From JABDJX01 sp039942715 (lineage in GTDB: Bacteria > Pseudomonadota > Alphaproteobacteria > Rhodobacterales > Rhodobacteraceae): DNA of 64,000 nt. Of the stretch, positions 26,366 to 35,700 are shown piece after piece; position 1 is the first letter of the stretch, and the number at the start of each line of letters is the position of its first letter. The stretch is taken from NCBI GenBank assembly GCA_039942715.1, contig JBDVBY010000013.1, positions 1 to 64,000 on the forward strand. Direction: 5' to 3'. The notes beneath the pieces were generated by a model that was not told the DNA's origin, did no database searches, and saw only the letters and a list, made by a program, of their open reading frames with translations. The position numbers were made by a program, and so were the translations under genes.

Positions 26366-27118
26366 ATGACTGAACAAGGCGAGAAAACCACTCATTTTGG
26401 AGCACAGGAGGTGCTTGAGGATGAAAAGGCTGGGTTGGTCCACGGTGTTTTTTCCAATGTGGCCAGCAAATACGACATCATGAACGACGTGATGTCAGTT
26501 GGTGTGCATCGGCTTTGGAAAGATGCAATGATGGATTGGCTCGCGCCGCGCGACGGTCAGCGTTTGCTGGATGTAGCCGGTGGCACAGGCGATATTTCAT
26601 TTCGGTTCCTGAAACGTGCTCCAGCTGCCACCGCGGTGGTGCTTGACCTGACAGAGCCGATGTTGATCGAAGGGCGCAAACGGGCCGAAGCCGAGTCGTT
26701 GGCAGACCGTTTAAGCTGGATCACTGGAGATGCGATGGCGTTGCCTTTTGAGGACAACAGTTTCGACGTCTATACGATTTCGTTTGGCATACGAAATGTG
26801 ACCCGCATCGAAGAGGCTTTGTCTGAGGCTTACCGCGTGCTGCGCCCCGGAGGTCGCTTGATGGTGCTTGAGTTTTCGCAGCTTCCCAATCCGGGACTGC
26901 AGAAAGCTTACGATCTTTATTCTTACAACGTCATTCCGCGCATGGGTCAGGCCATTGCCGGGGATAGCGACAGTTATCAGTATTTGGTCGAATCCATTCG
27001 TCGCTTCCCGGATCAAGACACATTCTTGGGTATGATCCAAAGTGCTGGGTTTGAGCGTGCAAGTTTTCGTAACCTTTCGATGGGAATTGCGGCACTGCAT
27101 TCGGGCTGGAAAATCTAG
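26366..27118 (+). CDS. ubiE: ubiquinone/menaquinone methyltransferase
   Basis: 250 residues. SAM-dependent C-methylation of demethylubiquinone precursors. Visible: KYDIMNDVMSVGVHRLWKDAM (a family signature), DVAGGTGDISFRFL (SAM motif I), and VLDLTEPML. It ends SMGIAALHSGWKI, typical of UbiE. Coupled to ubiB, whose GTG start follows the stop directly. Confidence 0.97.
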   Translation: MTEQGEKTTHFGAQEVLEDEKAGLVHGVFSNVASKYDIMNDVMSVGVHRLWKDAMMDWLAPRDGQRLLDVAGGTGDISFRFLKRAPAATAVVLDLTEPMLIEGRKRAEAESLADRLSWITGDAMALPFEDNSFDVYTISFGIRNVTRIEEALSEAYRVLRPGGRLMVLEFSQLPNPGLQKAYDLYSYNVIPRMGQAIAGDSDSYQYLVESIRRFPDQDTFLGMIQSAGFERASFRNLSMGIAALHSGWKI

Positions 27119-28642
27119 GTGCGCGGTCCACACAATATTTTGCGCCTGATCCGTACCGGTGCCACGTTTGAACGTACAGGTGCGATGCGTCAGGTTCTTG
27201 AGGCAATGGATGCGCCGCCAGCATTGCGCGTTGCTGCGCGCGTGTTGGGGTGGCCGTTTAAGTGGCTGGGTTACAAAGGTGATGCGTCGTTGCCGCCCAC
27301 GACGCGTGCGCTGACAGCGCTTGGGCCCGCATATATTAAGTTTGGTCAGATTTTTTCGACGCGTCCGGATGTTGTAGGCAGCGAACTTGCCGACCAACTT
27401 CGTGTCTTGCAAGACAAGCTTGCGCCATTTCCGACGGATGTTGCCAAGAGGACCATTCAAGAGGACTTGGGGCAGCCTGTCAGTGACTTGTTTTCTGAGT
27501 TCTCTGAACCGGTGGCGGCGGCTTCGATTGCGCAGGTTCATTGCGCAATTCTTGCTGACACGGGTGAACAGGTCGCGGTGAAGGTTCTGCGCCCTAAAAT
27601 TGAACAAGCCTTTCGCCGTGATATTGATGCATTTTACTTTGCGGCGCGCATGATCGAGGCTCTGTTGCCAGGAACAAGAAGATTGCGGCCGATGGACGTG
27701 GTTTCGCATTTTGAAGGCGTGGTTTTAGGCGAACTTGATCTGCGTCTTGAAACCGCCAGTGCGGCGGAATTCGCATCAAACATTCAAGGTGACGAGGGCT
27801 TTCGCGTTCCCGACGTGAAGTGGCCGTTGTCTTCGCGCCGGGTGATGACTCTAGAGTGGGTGGCAGGCACGCAACTTGGTGATGTGCCCGCCATTATAGC
27901 TGCTGGGCATGATCCGGTCAGGCTCGGCGAAAAGGTTTTGGCCACATTTTTAAGCCACGCGCTAAGAGACGGCTATTTTCATGCAGATATGCATCAAGGC
28001 AACCTCAAGGTTGCGGATGACGGCGCTTTGGTGGCGCTGGATTTTGGCATTATGGGCCGCATCGATGAATATACGCGCCGTGTTTATGCAGAGATTTTGA
28101 TCGGCTTTATTCGCAAGGATTATCAGCGCGTCGCCGAGGTGCATTTTGAAGCTGGCTATGTGCCTGCGGACCGGGATGTCGACGAATTTGCGCGTGCACT
28201 TCGTGTGGTGGGTGAGCCGATTTTTGGCATGGATGCCAATCAGATATCGATGGCCCATCTCCTTAGCTACCTCTTCGAGGTCACCGAGCGTTTCGGAATG
28301 GAAACCCGTACTGAGTTGATTCTGCTCCAACGCACAATGGTTGTTGTTGAAGGTGTGGCTCGCTCGCTTGACCCGCGTATCAACATCTGGAGCGTCGCGC
28401 GTCCGGTAGTTGAAGGCTACATCGCAGAGAATATTGGGCCGAAAGCCGTTGTGCGCGACCTGATCAAGGTAGCGCGGGTTGTGAGCAGATTTGGTCCGCG
28501 TTTGCCTGCGTTGGTCGAAGATGCGCTCATTCGTCAATCGACTTCTGATCAAAGACAATCAAAGAAGCAGCGTTCGCTGCTTTTGCCAATTGCAGCTTTT
28601 GTTGGATTGGTGGCGGCTTTTGCTTTGGGTACACAGTTTTAA
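27119..28642 (+). CDS. ubiB: ubiquinone biosynthesis ATPase-kinase-like protein
   Basis: 507 residues of the ABC1/ADCK/UbiB family of atypical kinases, required for ubiquinone synthesis, likely as an ATPase acting on membrane-bound lipid intermediates. Visible: the family KxGQ motif YIKFGQIFSTRPDV, AAASIAQVHCA (alanine-rich nucleotide loop), VAVKVLRP lysine, HADMHQGNLKV, and VALDFGIMG (the metal aspartate). A C-terminal hydrophobic helix ends the protein (LPIAAFVGLVAAFALG). GTG start is directly next to the ubiE stop. Its end overlaps the flgD remnant by 4 bases on the other strand. Confidence 0.95.
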   Translation: MRGPHNILRLIRTGATFERTGAMRQVLEAMDAPPALRVAARVLGWPFKWLGYKGDASLPPTTRALTALGPAYIKFGQIFSTRPDVVGSELADQLRVLQDKLAPFPTDVAKRTIQEDLGQPVSDLFSEFSEPVAAASIAQVHCAILADTGEQVAVKVLRPKIEQAFRRDIDAFYFAARMIEALLPGTRRLRPMDVVSHFEGVVLGELDLRLETASAAEFASNIQGDEGFRVPDVKWPLSSRRVMTLEWVAGTQLGDVPAIIAAGHDPVRLGEKVLATFLSHALRDGYFHADMHQGNLKVADDGALVALDFGIMGRIDEYTRRVYAEILIGFIRKDYQRVAEVHFEAGYVPADRDVDEFARALRVVGEPIFGMDANQISMAHLLSYLFEVTERFGMETRTELILLQRTMVVVEGVARSLDPRINIWSVARPVVEGYIAENIGPKAVVRDLIKVARVVSRFGPRLPALVEDALIRQSTSDQRQSKKQRSLLLPIAAFVGLVAAFALGTQF

Positions 28643-29142
28643 CTATCAGATTCTCTAAGGGCGGTTATTTGCTCTGAGGGGACAACCGAGCCGCCTTCCA
28701 AAACAATTTCAACCCCGTTTTGTCCCTGACGCGCTTCGGTCACGCGCGCGTATGATGCTACTTGCGAAACGGCCAGAACCTCACCTTCGCTGAAGCTCTC
28801 GAGGGTGAAGGTATACTGGCCGGTGGGCAGCGGTGTTGCGTTTTGAGCAGTTCCGACCCACTCGATGGTGTCCTGTCCAAGTGGAATCTCTTGACGTGAT
28901 ACTTCTAAGCCGAAGGTATTGCGGGCGACCAAAACAGCACTGTCTGCGCCTGGTGCAGGCTCTGGCGCTAGCGTTAGAGGAGCGCCATCAAACTGCGCAG
29001 GAGACGTGGACCTTGCTTCCATACCTACCCATCCCGCGAGCTGTGCAATGCCCGATGCACCCAAGCCGCCTGCGAGACTTTCCAATAGATCGTTTGTGCG
29101 CACCTGCTGTTCAACACCAGAGAACGTTGCCAATTGTACCGC
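28639..29142 (-). pseudogene. flgD: truncated flgD: C-terminal ~168 codons of the flagellar hook cap protein
   Basis: Reads AVQLATFSGVEQQVRTNDLL at its start, the conserved middle of FlgD, and then a C-terminal region in the style of the FlgD tudor/Ig domains (PLPTGQYTFTLESFSEGE ... VVPSEQITALRES). The ~55 N-terminal residues, including the QDPLNP-like segment, are missing, and a TGA (29158-29160) interrupts the frame just upstream. The neighbour upstream is the 5' end of flgE in a different frame, so the two pieces were joined by a deletion. Any product would need a TTG at 29133 and is not expected to function. Converges on ubiB with a 4-base overlap. Confidence 0.85.
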
Positions 29143-29180
29143 AAGGCCGAAGGCGCGTCATGACTTATCAACCAATTGTT

Positions 29181-29345
29181 CCTGCTGCCTTGCCCGCTTT
29201 CAATCACAAGTGACGAAAAGTCGGCGACGGCACGTTTGTAACCATAGGTGGCCGAGTTGGCGATGTTGTCTGCTATTGTAGCAAGACGACTGGCATTCGT
29301 GGCCAGGCCTGCAACACCCGCATTCAGCGAAGATGAAATCGTCAT
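29181..29345 (-). pseudogene. flgE: truncated flgE: first ~55 codons of the flagellar hook protein
   Basis: ATG 29345 opens MTISSSLNAGVAGLATNASR and continues with LATIADNIANSATYGYKRA, the diagnostic N-terminal rod-hook helix of Rhodobacteraceae FlgE. Similarity is lost after SLVIESGQGS at ~29181. The frame stays open for about 50 more residues that match no part of FlgE. Normal FlgE is over 400 residues. AAAGG lies 8 bases upstream of the start, so the ribosome site survives. It follows motB, its usual upstream neighbour in this family, at 85 bases. Confidence 0.87.
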
Positions 29346-29430
29346 TCTATCAGCCTTTCTGCTGCATGCCCCCACACGCAAACTCAGACTTATCTGCTTG
29401 TAATTAACGCCTTCATAACAAGTAAAATTG

Positions 29431-30276
29431 TTAGAAATTATTTCGCAGCAGAATAATCTCGATCCGATTGTTCCGGACAGCGAGTACATTTTGCGCTACG
29501 GGCTTGCGGTCTGCAAAACCTGAAACCCGCTGCATCCGCGTATCGCTTAAGCCAAGCCTGCCTAAGGCTTGCCGCGTGCGATCCGCGCGGGTCGCTGAGC
29601 GTTCCCAAACAGGATTGACGCGCGCAACAAGAGGCACCGCAGCGGTGTGCCCTTGCACTGCAATTTGATTGCTTGCCAACCTAAAGACTTCTGCAATTGC
29701 AGCCAAAGCATCTTTGAAAATCGGTGTTGGATTGTCCTTCGCATCAAAAAGCGGCTGGTCGGGAATATCAAAAACCTCAACAATCAAACCTTCATCGGTC
29801 AGTCGGGTTACAATGTGGCGGCGCAGAAGATCGCTTATCATGCTTTCTCCGGTTTGTGCGCTTAGTTTCTTTGCCATTTCTTCTAGTGCGGCGTCTTCTG
29901 CATTTGCGGCGCCGTCTTCATCGGCATTTTTAACGGCAATCCCGTTTTCGCCAACCGCTTCATTAGGGTCGGATTGAACAGTGATGCCTGCACCTGTTCC
30001 ATTTTCCGCAAGTGTCTCTTCAGAAAAAATGCTATCACCGCCAAAGGCACCCGCTCCGCCGCCTGAGACTTTGTTGACAGGGATCGTCGGGTTAAAATAG
30101 TCGGCAATGCCTTTGCGCTGCTTTTCGTTGGTCGCACCAAGGAGCCACATCAGGAGAAAGAATGCCATCATTGCAGTCACGAAGTCTGCATAGGCAACTT
30201 TCCAAGCGCCACCGTGATGGCCGCCTGCAATAACCTTCTTACGTTTAATAATAATCGGCGCTGGTTGCGCGGACAT
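29431..30276 (-). CDS. motB: flagellar motor stator protein MotB (intact)
   Basis: 281 residues. Stator unit that binds peptidoglycan and conducts ions with MotA. Visible: the N-terminal VAYADFVTAMMAFFLLMWLLG helix with the ion-binding aspartate, a plug/linker region, and the OmpA-like C-terminal domain (IAVQGHTAAVPLV ... RADRTRQALGRLG ... SGFADRKPV). No frameshift or stop is seen and GGAG lies 8 bases before the ATG, so it is intact. But no motA, rotor or rod gene is nearby; only the flgE and flgD fragments follow it. It is probably a recent relic that has not yet decayed. Confidence 0.9.
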   Translation of the reverse strand: MSAQPAPIIIKRKKVIAGGHHGGAWKVAYADFVTAMMAFFLLMWLLGATNEKQRKGIADYFNPTIPVNKVSGGGAGAFGGDSIFSEETLAENGTGAGITVQSDPNEAVGENGIAVKNADEDGAANAEDAALEEMAKKLSAQTGESMISDLLRRHIVTRLTDEGLIVEVFDIPDQPLFDAKDNPTPIFKDALAAIAEVFRLASNQIAVQGHTAAVPLVARVNPVWERSATRADRTRQALGRLGLSDTRMQRVSGFADRKPVAQNVLAVRNNRIEIILLRNNF

Positions 30277-30411
30277 CACCCGTACTCCTCACACGCCACC
30301 CGCGCTTTGAGTAACCTTCAGGAGTGAACATGCGCTTAACGCCCCATGAATTTTGCTAGAAACTGGTGCGCTCTTGGACTAAGGCCAATGAGACAAAGGG
30401 AGGGCTGATCG

Positions 30412-32196
30412 ATGACTAAGAAAACGCTGCGTAGCCAAGACTGGTTTAACAACCCAGACAACAAGGAGATGACAGCCCTCTATCTAGAGCGGTACCTGAA
30501 CTATGGCCTGACGCGCGAGGAGCTTCAGTCCGGCAAGCCCATCATTGCGATTGCACAAACTGGGAGTGATTTGTCTCCGTGTAACCGTCACCACATAGAA
30601 CTGGCCAAGCGTGTGCGCGACGGTGTGATTGCAGCAGGTGGCACAGTGATCGAAGTGCCGGTGCATCCTATTCAGGAAACCGGCAAGCGACCGACTGCGA
30701 TGCTGGATCGCAACCTTGCCTACCTTAGCCTTGTCGAAACACTCTATGGCTACCCACTCGATGGCGTCGTGCTGATGATTGGCTGTGATAAAACTACACC
30801 TGCGCTGTTAATGGCGGCCTCCACGGTCAATATCCCGTCTATCGCTTTGTCTGTTGGTCCTATGCTGAATGGCTGGTGGAAAGGCGAACGCGCAGGGTCT
30901 GGCACGGCGATTTGGAAAGCGCGCGAGCTACATGCGGCTGGAGAGATTGACGATGAAGGCTTTATGGACATCGCCGCGTCGTCTGCGCCATCGGTGGGCT
31001 ACTGCAACACAATGGGCACGGCGACTACAATGAATAGTCTTGCCGAAGCTCTTGGGATGCAGATGCCTGGCTCGGCCGCAATTCCCGCGCCTTACCGTGA
31101 ACGGGGCCAGATTTCTTATGAAACCGGCAAGCAGATTGTCGAGATGGTCAAATCGGATCGTCGCCCATCTGATATTATGGATCGTCGCGCCTTTGAGAAT
31201 GCGATTGTTATCAATTCTGCAATTGGAGGGTCGACCAATGCGCCGATTCACCTGAATGCGATCGCGCGCCATCTTGATGTGCCGCTTGATAATGATGACT
31301 GGCAGGCTCTTGGTCATAAAATCCCACTGCTGGTGAACTTGCAGCCTGCTGGCAAGTATCTGGGCGAGGACTATCACCGTGCCGGGGGTGTACCCGCTGT
31401 TGTAGGTGAATTGCTCCGCGCAGGGCTTTTGCCCCACCCTGATGCTTTGACCGCCAATGGCAAGACGATGGCCGAGAACTGCGAAGGCGCGGCGAGTACG
31501 AATGATGATGTGATCCTGCCGATTGCAAAGCCGATGGTTGCTGAAGCCGGGTTCATCAATTTGAAGGGCAATTTGTTCGATAGTGCGATCATGAAGACGT
31601 CTGTCATCTCGGAAGAGTTTCGCGATCGCTACCTTTCCAACGCGGACGATCCGCAGGCCTTTGAGGGGCGGGCAATCGTGTTTGATGGAATCGAAGACTA
31701 TCACAAGCGTATCGACGACGAAGCTTTGGGTATTGATGAACACTGCGTGATGATCATGCGCGGGGCTGGCCCTATTGGGTACCCGGGAGGCGCTGAAGTG
31801 GTGAATATGCGTGCACCTGCATATTTATTGAAGAAGGGCATAAGTGCGCTGCCCTGCGTTGGTGACGGTCGTCAATCGGGCACGTCCGGTTCGCCCTCCA
31901 TTCTAAATGCATCTCCCGAAGCCGCGGCTGGAGGTGGTTTGGCTCTGGTTCAGACTGGGGATCGTATTCGCATTGATCTGGTGAAATGCACCGCCGATAT
32001 GTTGGTTGAAACAGAAGAACTTGAGCGCCGCCGCGCAGCTTTGCCAGAACGGCCATTTGCGCCAGATAGTCAGACCCCGTGGCAAGAGCTTTTCCGCGAA
32101 AAGGTTGAACCATTTTCGCGAGGCATGACCTTGCGCGGTGCGCCCGAGTATCGCGACATTGCCCGCACCAAAGGCACTCCGCGCGATAATCACTAG
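30412..32196 (+). CDS. IlvD/Edd-family sugar-acid dehydratase
   Basis: 594 residues. Iron-sulfur dehydratase of the dihydroxyacid dehydratase / 6-phosphogluconate dehydratase family. Cluster-ligand cysteines are visible in SPCN (~57), IGCDKTTPA (~125) and GYCNTMGTA (~197). INSAIGGSTNAPIHL and the C-terminal GDGRQSGTSGSPSILNASPEAAAGGGLALV also fit. Length and the EFLRE-like C-terminus place it closer to the L-arabinonate/D-xylonate dehydratases than to IlvD (inference). A sugar acid would be converted to its 2-keto-3-deoxy form. It is divergent from motB and has its own promoter in 30280-30411. Confidence 0.85.
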   Translation: MTKKTLRSQDWFNNPDNKEMTALYLERYLNYGLTREELQSGKPIIAIAQTGSDLSPCNRHHIELAKRVRDGVIAAGGTVIEVPVHPIQETGKRPTAMLDRNLAYLSLVETLYGYPLDGVVLMIGCDKTTPALLMAASTVNIPSIALSVGPMLNGWWKGERAGSGTAIWKARELHAAGEIDDEGFMDIAASSAPSVGYCNTMGTATTMNSLAEALGMQMPGSAAIPAPYRERGQISYETGKQIVEMVKSDRRPSDIMDRRAFENAIVINSAIGGSTNAPIHLNAIARHLDVPLDNDDWQALGHKIPLLVNLQPAGKYLGEDYHRAGGVPAVVGELLRAGLLPHPDALTANGKTMAENCEGAASTNDDVILPIAKPMVAEAGFINLKGNLFDSAIMKTSVISEEFRDRYLSNADDPQAFEGRAIVFDGIEDYHKRIDDEALGIDEHCVMIMRGAGPIGYPGGAEVVNMRAPAYLLKKGISALPCVGDGRQSGTSGSPSILNASPEAAAGGGLALVQTGDRIRIDLVKCTADMLVETEELERRRAALPERPFAPDSQTPWQELFREKVEPFSRGMTLRGAPEYRDIARTKGTPRDNH

Positions 32197-32731
32197 AGCG
32201 TCGCGTCAAAATAGCGGGCATTTCAAGGTGTGATTTGCCCGCGTTACTCCGCCATTTTGCCTATCCAAACGAAGTGGATTCGCGCTTTCTGGAACATCGA
32301 CTCGACTTTGCCTGATGATTTTCTGCGAAAGCCCGCCTTATTGCTGTTTCTCAATTCGCCATATTTCAAGAGTGGTTCTCTCGATTGTCGGGCAAGGCGA
32401 AAAAGTGAAACAGTGCACCTCATTTGGAGAAGAAAGCGAAACAGTAAAATCTCAAAAATTTAGTAATTATTTCATATATTTATATGTGATCACATTTCGA
32501 CTGGCAAGTCTCCGCGCAGGATTAAGCAGGTTTCCATAAGAGGCATATGAGCGCCTCAATCTTGGCCCTTTTCTCGCCACATTCTCAACTAACGTCGTCT
32601 CAAAGTTACCCAGTTGTCTAGCGCTTGGTCACATTTGAACACCGACCGTGCCGCCAAAGTTCCAAGTCCACTGATGCCGAAAACAAAAAAAGGCGGTCGC
32701 ACCTGCGGTCCGTCAACAGGAGAGAAGTGCC
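32197..32731. other. 535-base AT-rich intergenic region before the RTX gene
   Basis: No believable gene: the short frames that cross it have no ribosome site or coding bias. Near its start an inverted repeat GCGGGCA / TGCCCGC (32214-32242, 15-base loop, no T-run) may end the dehydratase transcript. The 32440-32500 part is strikingly AT-rich and includes a 12-base palindrome (listed separately). The last bases hold GGAGAGAAG, the ribosome site of the 32732 gene. The length suggests complex control of the large gene downstream. Confidence 0.5.
32484..32495. promoter_or_regulatory. perfect 12-base palindrome, possible operator
   Basis: ATGTGATCACAT is a perfect inverted repeat in AT-rich DNA about 240 bases upstream of the RTX/LamG gene. 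The half-site TGTGA resembles the CRP/FNR-type half-site, but there is no 6-base spacer between halves, so classical CRP binding is unlikely. A dimeric regulator site is possible; no regulator gene is adjacent. Confidence 0.3.
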
Positions 32732-35700
32732 ATGAACGATACAACAGCTTATTTTGACGCCAGCGCAGTCGACACACCAGCGGGCATGAGCGCAGCAGTT
32801 GCCCCTCCAGGCGATGGAGTCCCTTCTGAGGGTACAGGGTTGTCGGCGGCGGCATATGTACCGGGCACGGGCATCTACAGCATTGATAAAGCGCGCGAAG
32901 CGGCCGCGGGTGCGGCGGATGCCACATTTGATGTGGCGGAATTGGCATTTCGTTCAAACAAAAGCGACACAACGGTCGCAGAGTTCATTGGAGCAGAAAA
33001 CGCCGCCACTCTCACGGGCAACGGTGATTTGGAAATGGGTCCATCGGCTCTTTCCTTTACAGGTTACATCTACATCCCTCCAGGTGTGCATGAGATCAAA
33101 GTCGTCTCAGACGACGGCTTTGATCTCAACATTGGGGGCGTTGATTTTTCCGGCTTTGAATCAGGGCGCGTAGTTGAGGCGACGGCGCGTGTCGCTGACT
33201 TTGGCGATGGCGGCTTGTTCGAACTCGATATGCTTTATTTTGATGGCGGCGGCGGCATGGCGCTTTATCTTGAGATTGACGGTTTGCCGGTTGATCAAAG
33301 TGCCTTTTACAAGACCACACAGGATTTCACTGATCCGCCCGCTGATGTCGCACTGATCCCGACAGATGAGTATCACCCCTCTTTCGTGCTGGGCGAAGAC
33401 AGCCATAACAAGACTGCCGCCGCAGGCACTGAAGAGCGTGATGTCATTCAAGGCTATGGTCAGGACGACACTATTAACGGCTTGGGTGGCGACGACGAAA
33501 TCATGGGCGGCTATGGTGATGATGTTATCAATGGCGGAGATGGCGACGATGTTATCGACGGTGGCTTTGGCTCTGACGTGATTGATGGCGGCGCAGGTGA
33601 TGACACGTTGATTTCGCGCTCTGATGCAGGCGAGCAGCGGATCGGCCAGTTAGCGATTGATAAGGCGACGCGCGGAGACCCGGATGGCGAGGTTGACGAC
33701 GCTCTTCAAAAACTGTCGGTCTATGCGAACCAGCCTCTTGTTGCAGATGATGTAATGATCGGTGGTGAAGGTAACGATACCTTCCTAATCAGCCCGCAGA
33801 TCAATGCAAAACTCGACATTATTCAAAAACACATCCAGTCGGACGGCACGATAAATTGGGCAGGTGTCGCTGGCGAAAACAATGAGTTGCACGATCACTG
33901 GGTCGATAGTTTTGGCATTGATATCATTGCAGATTACAATGCTGATGAAGATCAGATTGCAGTGATGGGCCATACAGCAAACGTCTATGTCGAGCACAAG
34001 GACGTGATGGGCGATGACGCTTTGGAAAGCATCATCACAGTCATTTCAAATCAGCACGGCGGTGGCGGCGCGCATGACATGGATCTGATAGGTCAGGTGA
34101 TTGTTCATGGCGACATTGTCGAAAAGGATGACATTCAGACAGATGCAAATGTCACGTATGGTGTCGTCGAAAACTATGCCGATGTCGCACAAGCGCTTGC
34201 GCCTGCGGGCGACGAAAAGATCACAGTTATTGATGGCGAAGAGGTCAAAGGCTACGATACGCGCACGCCGTCAGACGGGTCTACCAAAGCTACCAACAAC
34301 GGCATGGGAACCGACAACACAGGCGCGATCACAGGCAATCCTGCAGCCGCATTTGAAAACGCAAACTTCGATGAAAGTATGCTTGCGGCAGGTTCTGACG
34401 GAGAAGAAGCCTATACCGAAACGCGCTATCCTTTTGAGCAGCTTGATGTTGAAGAGGTGGCTGGTGAAACCATCACCGGCACAAATGGCAATGATGATTT
34501 GGCGCCAGAGACGCCCGATGAGCCAGGTGGCCTTCCGGGCGCGCTGGGCTTTTGGAGCATGGGCAACAAGAGCGAAGGCAGCTTTGACGATCTGCGCGGC
34601 GAGGGCGGCGATGTAAAGGCTTTTACCCTCTACGAAAACCAAGCACTATTGAACGCGAACGCCACGACAGAGGGCCCAACCGACGGGTCGACTGCGCTCT
34701 ACTTCAACGGCGAAGACAGCTTTGCGTTCCTTGAGCATGACCCGTCTATGACCGTCACCCAAGGCACGATCGCTATGTGGGTACGCCCCGATGATCTGGG
34801 TGAAAAATCCATGTTCGTCACAAAGGATCGCTCAGGCCCGGAAGAAGGAAACCACTTCCGCTTGGGTCACACTGATGATGGTGGTCTTTTCCTGCGATTT
34901 GCTGATGGCTACAAAACCAACCACGCTTGGGAAACAGACGCGCTGTTGACCGAAGGTGAGTGGACGCACCTGGCAGTAAACTTCACCGAAGATGGCATCA
35001 CCGTTTTTGTTGACGGTGCGCCTGTTCCAGACAACGCCTGGACAGCGGTTGAAGGCGGCGATGCAACGCCCGGTGCTCAGACTGAAGCCATGTTGCTGCA
35101 AAACGAAGAGCCTTGGGTCTTTGGTGCGGATCAGTACAAGACCGAACTGAACGACACAGCACAGGAGTTTGCGCTGGACAATGAAGACCTTCGCAATGAG
35201 TTCGAAGGCGGTATTGCCGACTTTGGCGTCTGGGGTGGGTTCAGTGCCGATGATGTGCTTAGCGCTGATGAGATTAATGAATTGATCACCAATGGTCCTG
35301 GCACAGCTTTGACTAATCCATCGGGTGCACAGGCCATGTTGGCCGGTGATGACACGATGGACGGCATGGGCGGCAACGATGCCATGGATGGTGGCGCTGG
35401 CGATGATGTTATTGACGGCGGTGCCGGAAATGACAGCATGCAAGGTGGCTATGGCGATGACAGGCTTATGGGCGGTATCGGCAATGATACTATGGATGGC
35501 GGTCGCGGCTCTGATCTGTTGGAAGGCGGCGATGGCGACGATACATTGATCAGTCGCGCCGACACTGGCGAACAGCGTGCAGGACAGCTGGTACTTGATG
35601 ATCCATCGCGTCCAGATGATGGCGCGATCCACTCAGAATACCTCAAACTCGCGGATTGGATCGACCAAGAGATCGTGGGTGACGACGTTTTGGTCGGCGG

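Noticed and set aside
26711..28558. Long antisense frames across ubiE and ubiB
   Set aside because: High GC third positions of the forward genes create them; both forward genes are complete and well recognised.
29025..29345. A functional FlgE-FlgD fusion or programmed frameshift
   Set aside because: The FlgE frame leaves FlgD out of frame, a TGA precedes the FlgD part, and a hook protein lacking over 350 residues joined to a cap protein lacking its N-terminus would not assemble.
30928..31743. A 271-codon open frame antisense to the dehydratase gene
   Set aside because: The forward frame encodes a clear IlvD/Edd protein over its whole length; the reverse is a shadow.
32230..32463. Possible 77-residue gene in the spacer before the RTX gene
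   Set aside because: GTG start without a ribosome site, no hydrophobic or domain pattern, and a coding style unlike the neighbours.
32484..32495. CRP-binding site
   Set aside because: Half-sites TGTGA/TCACA are fused without the 6-base spacer that CRP needs, so I list it only as a palindrome.
34832..35632. A 266-codon open frame antisense to the RTX gene
   Set aside because: It is a by-product of the Gly/Asp-rich repeats; its translation has no recognisable domain and no ribosome site.
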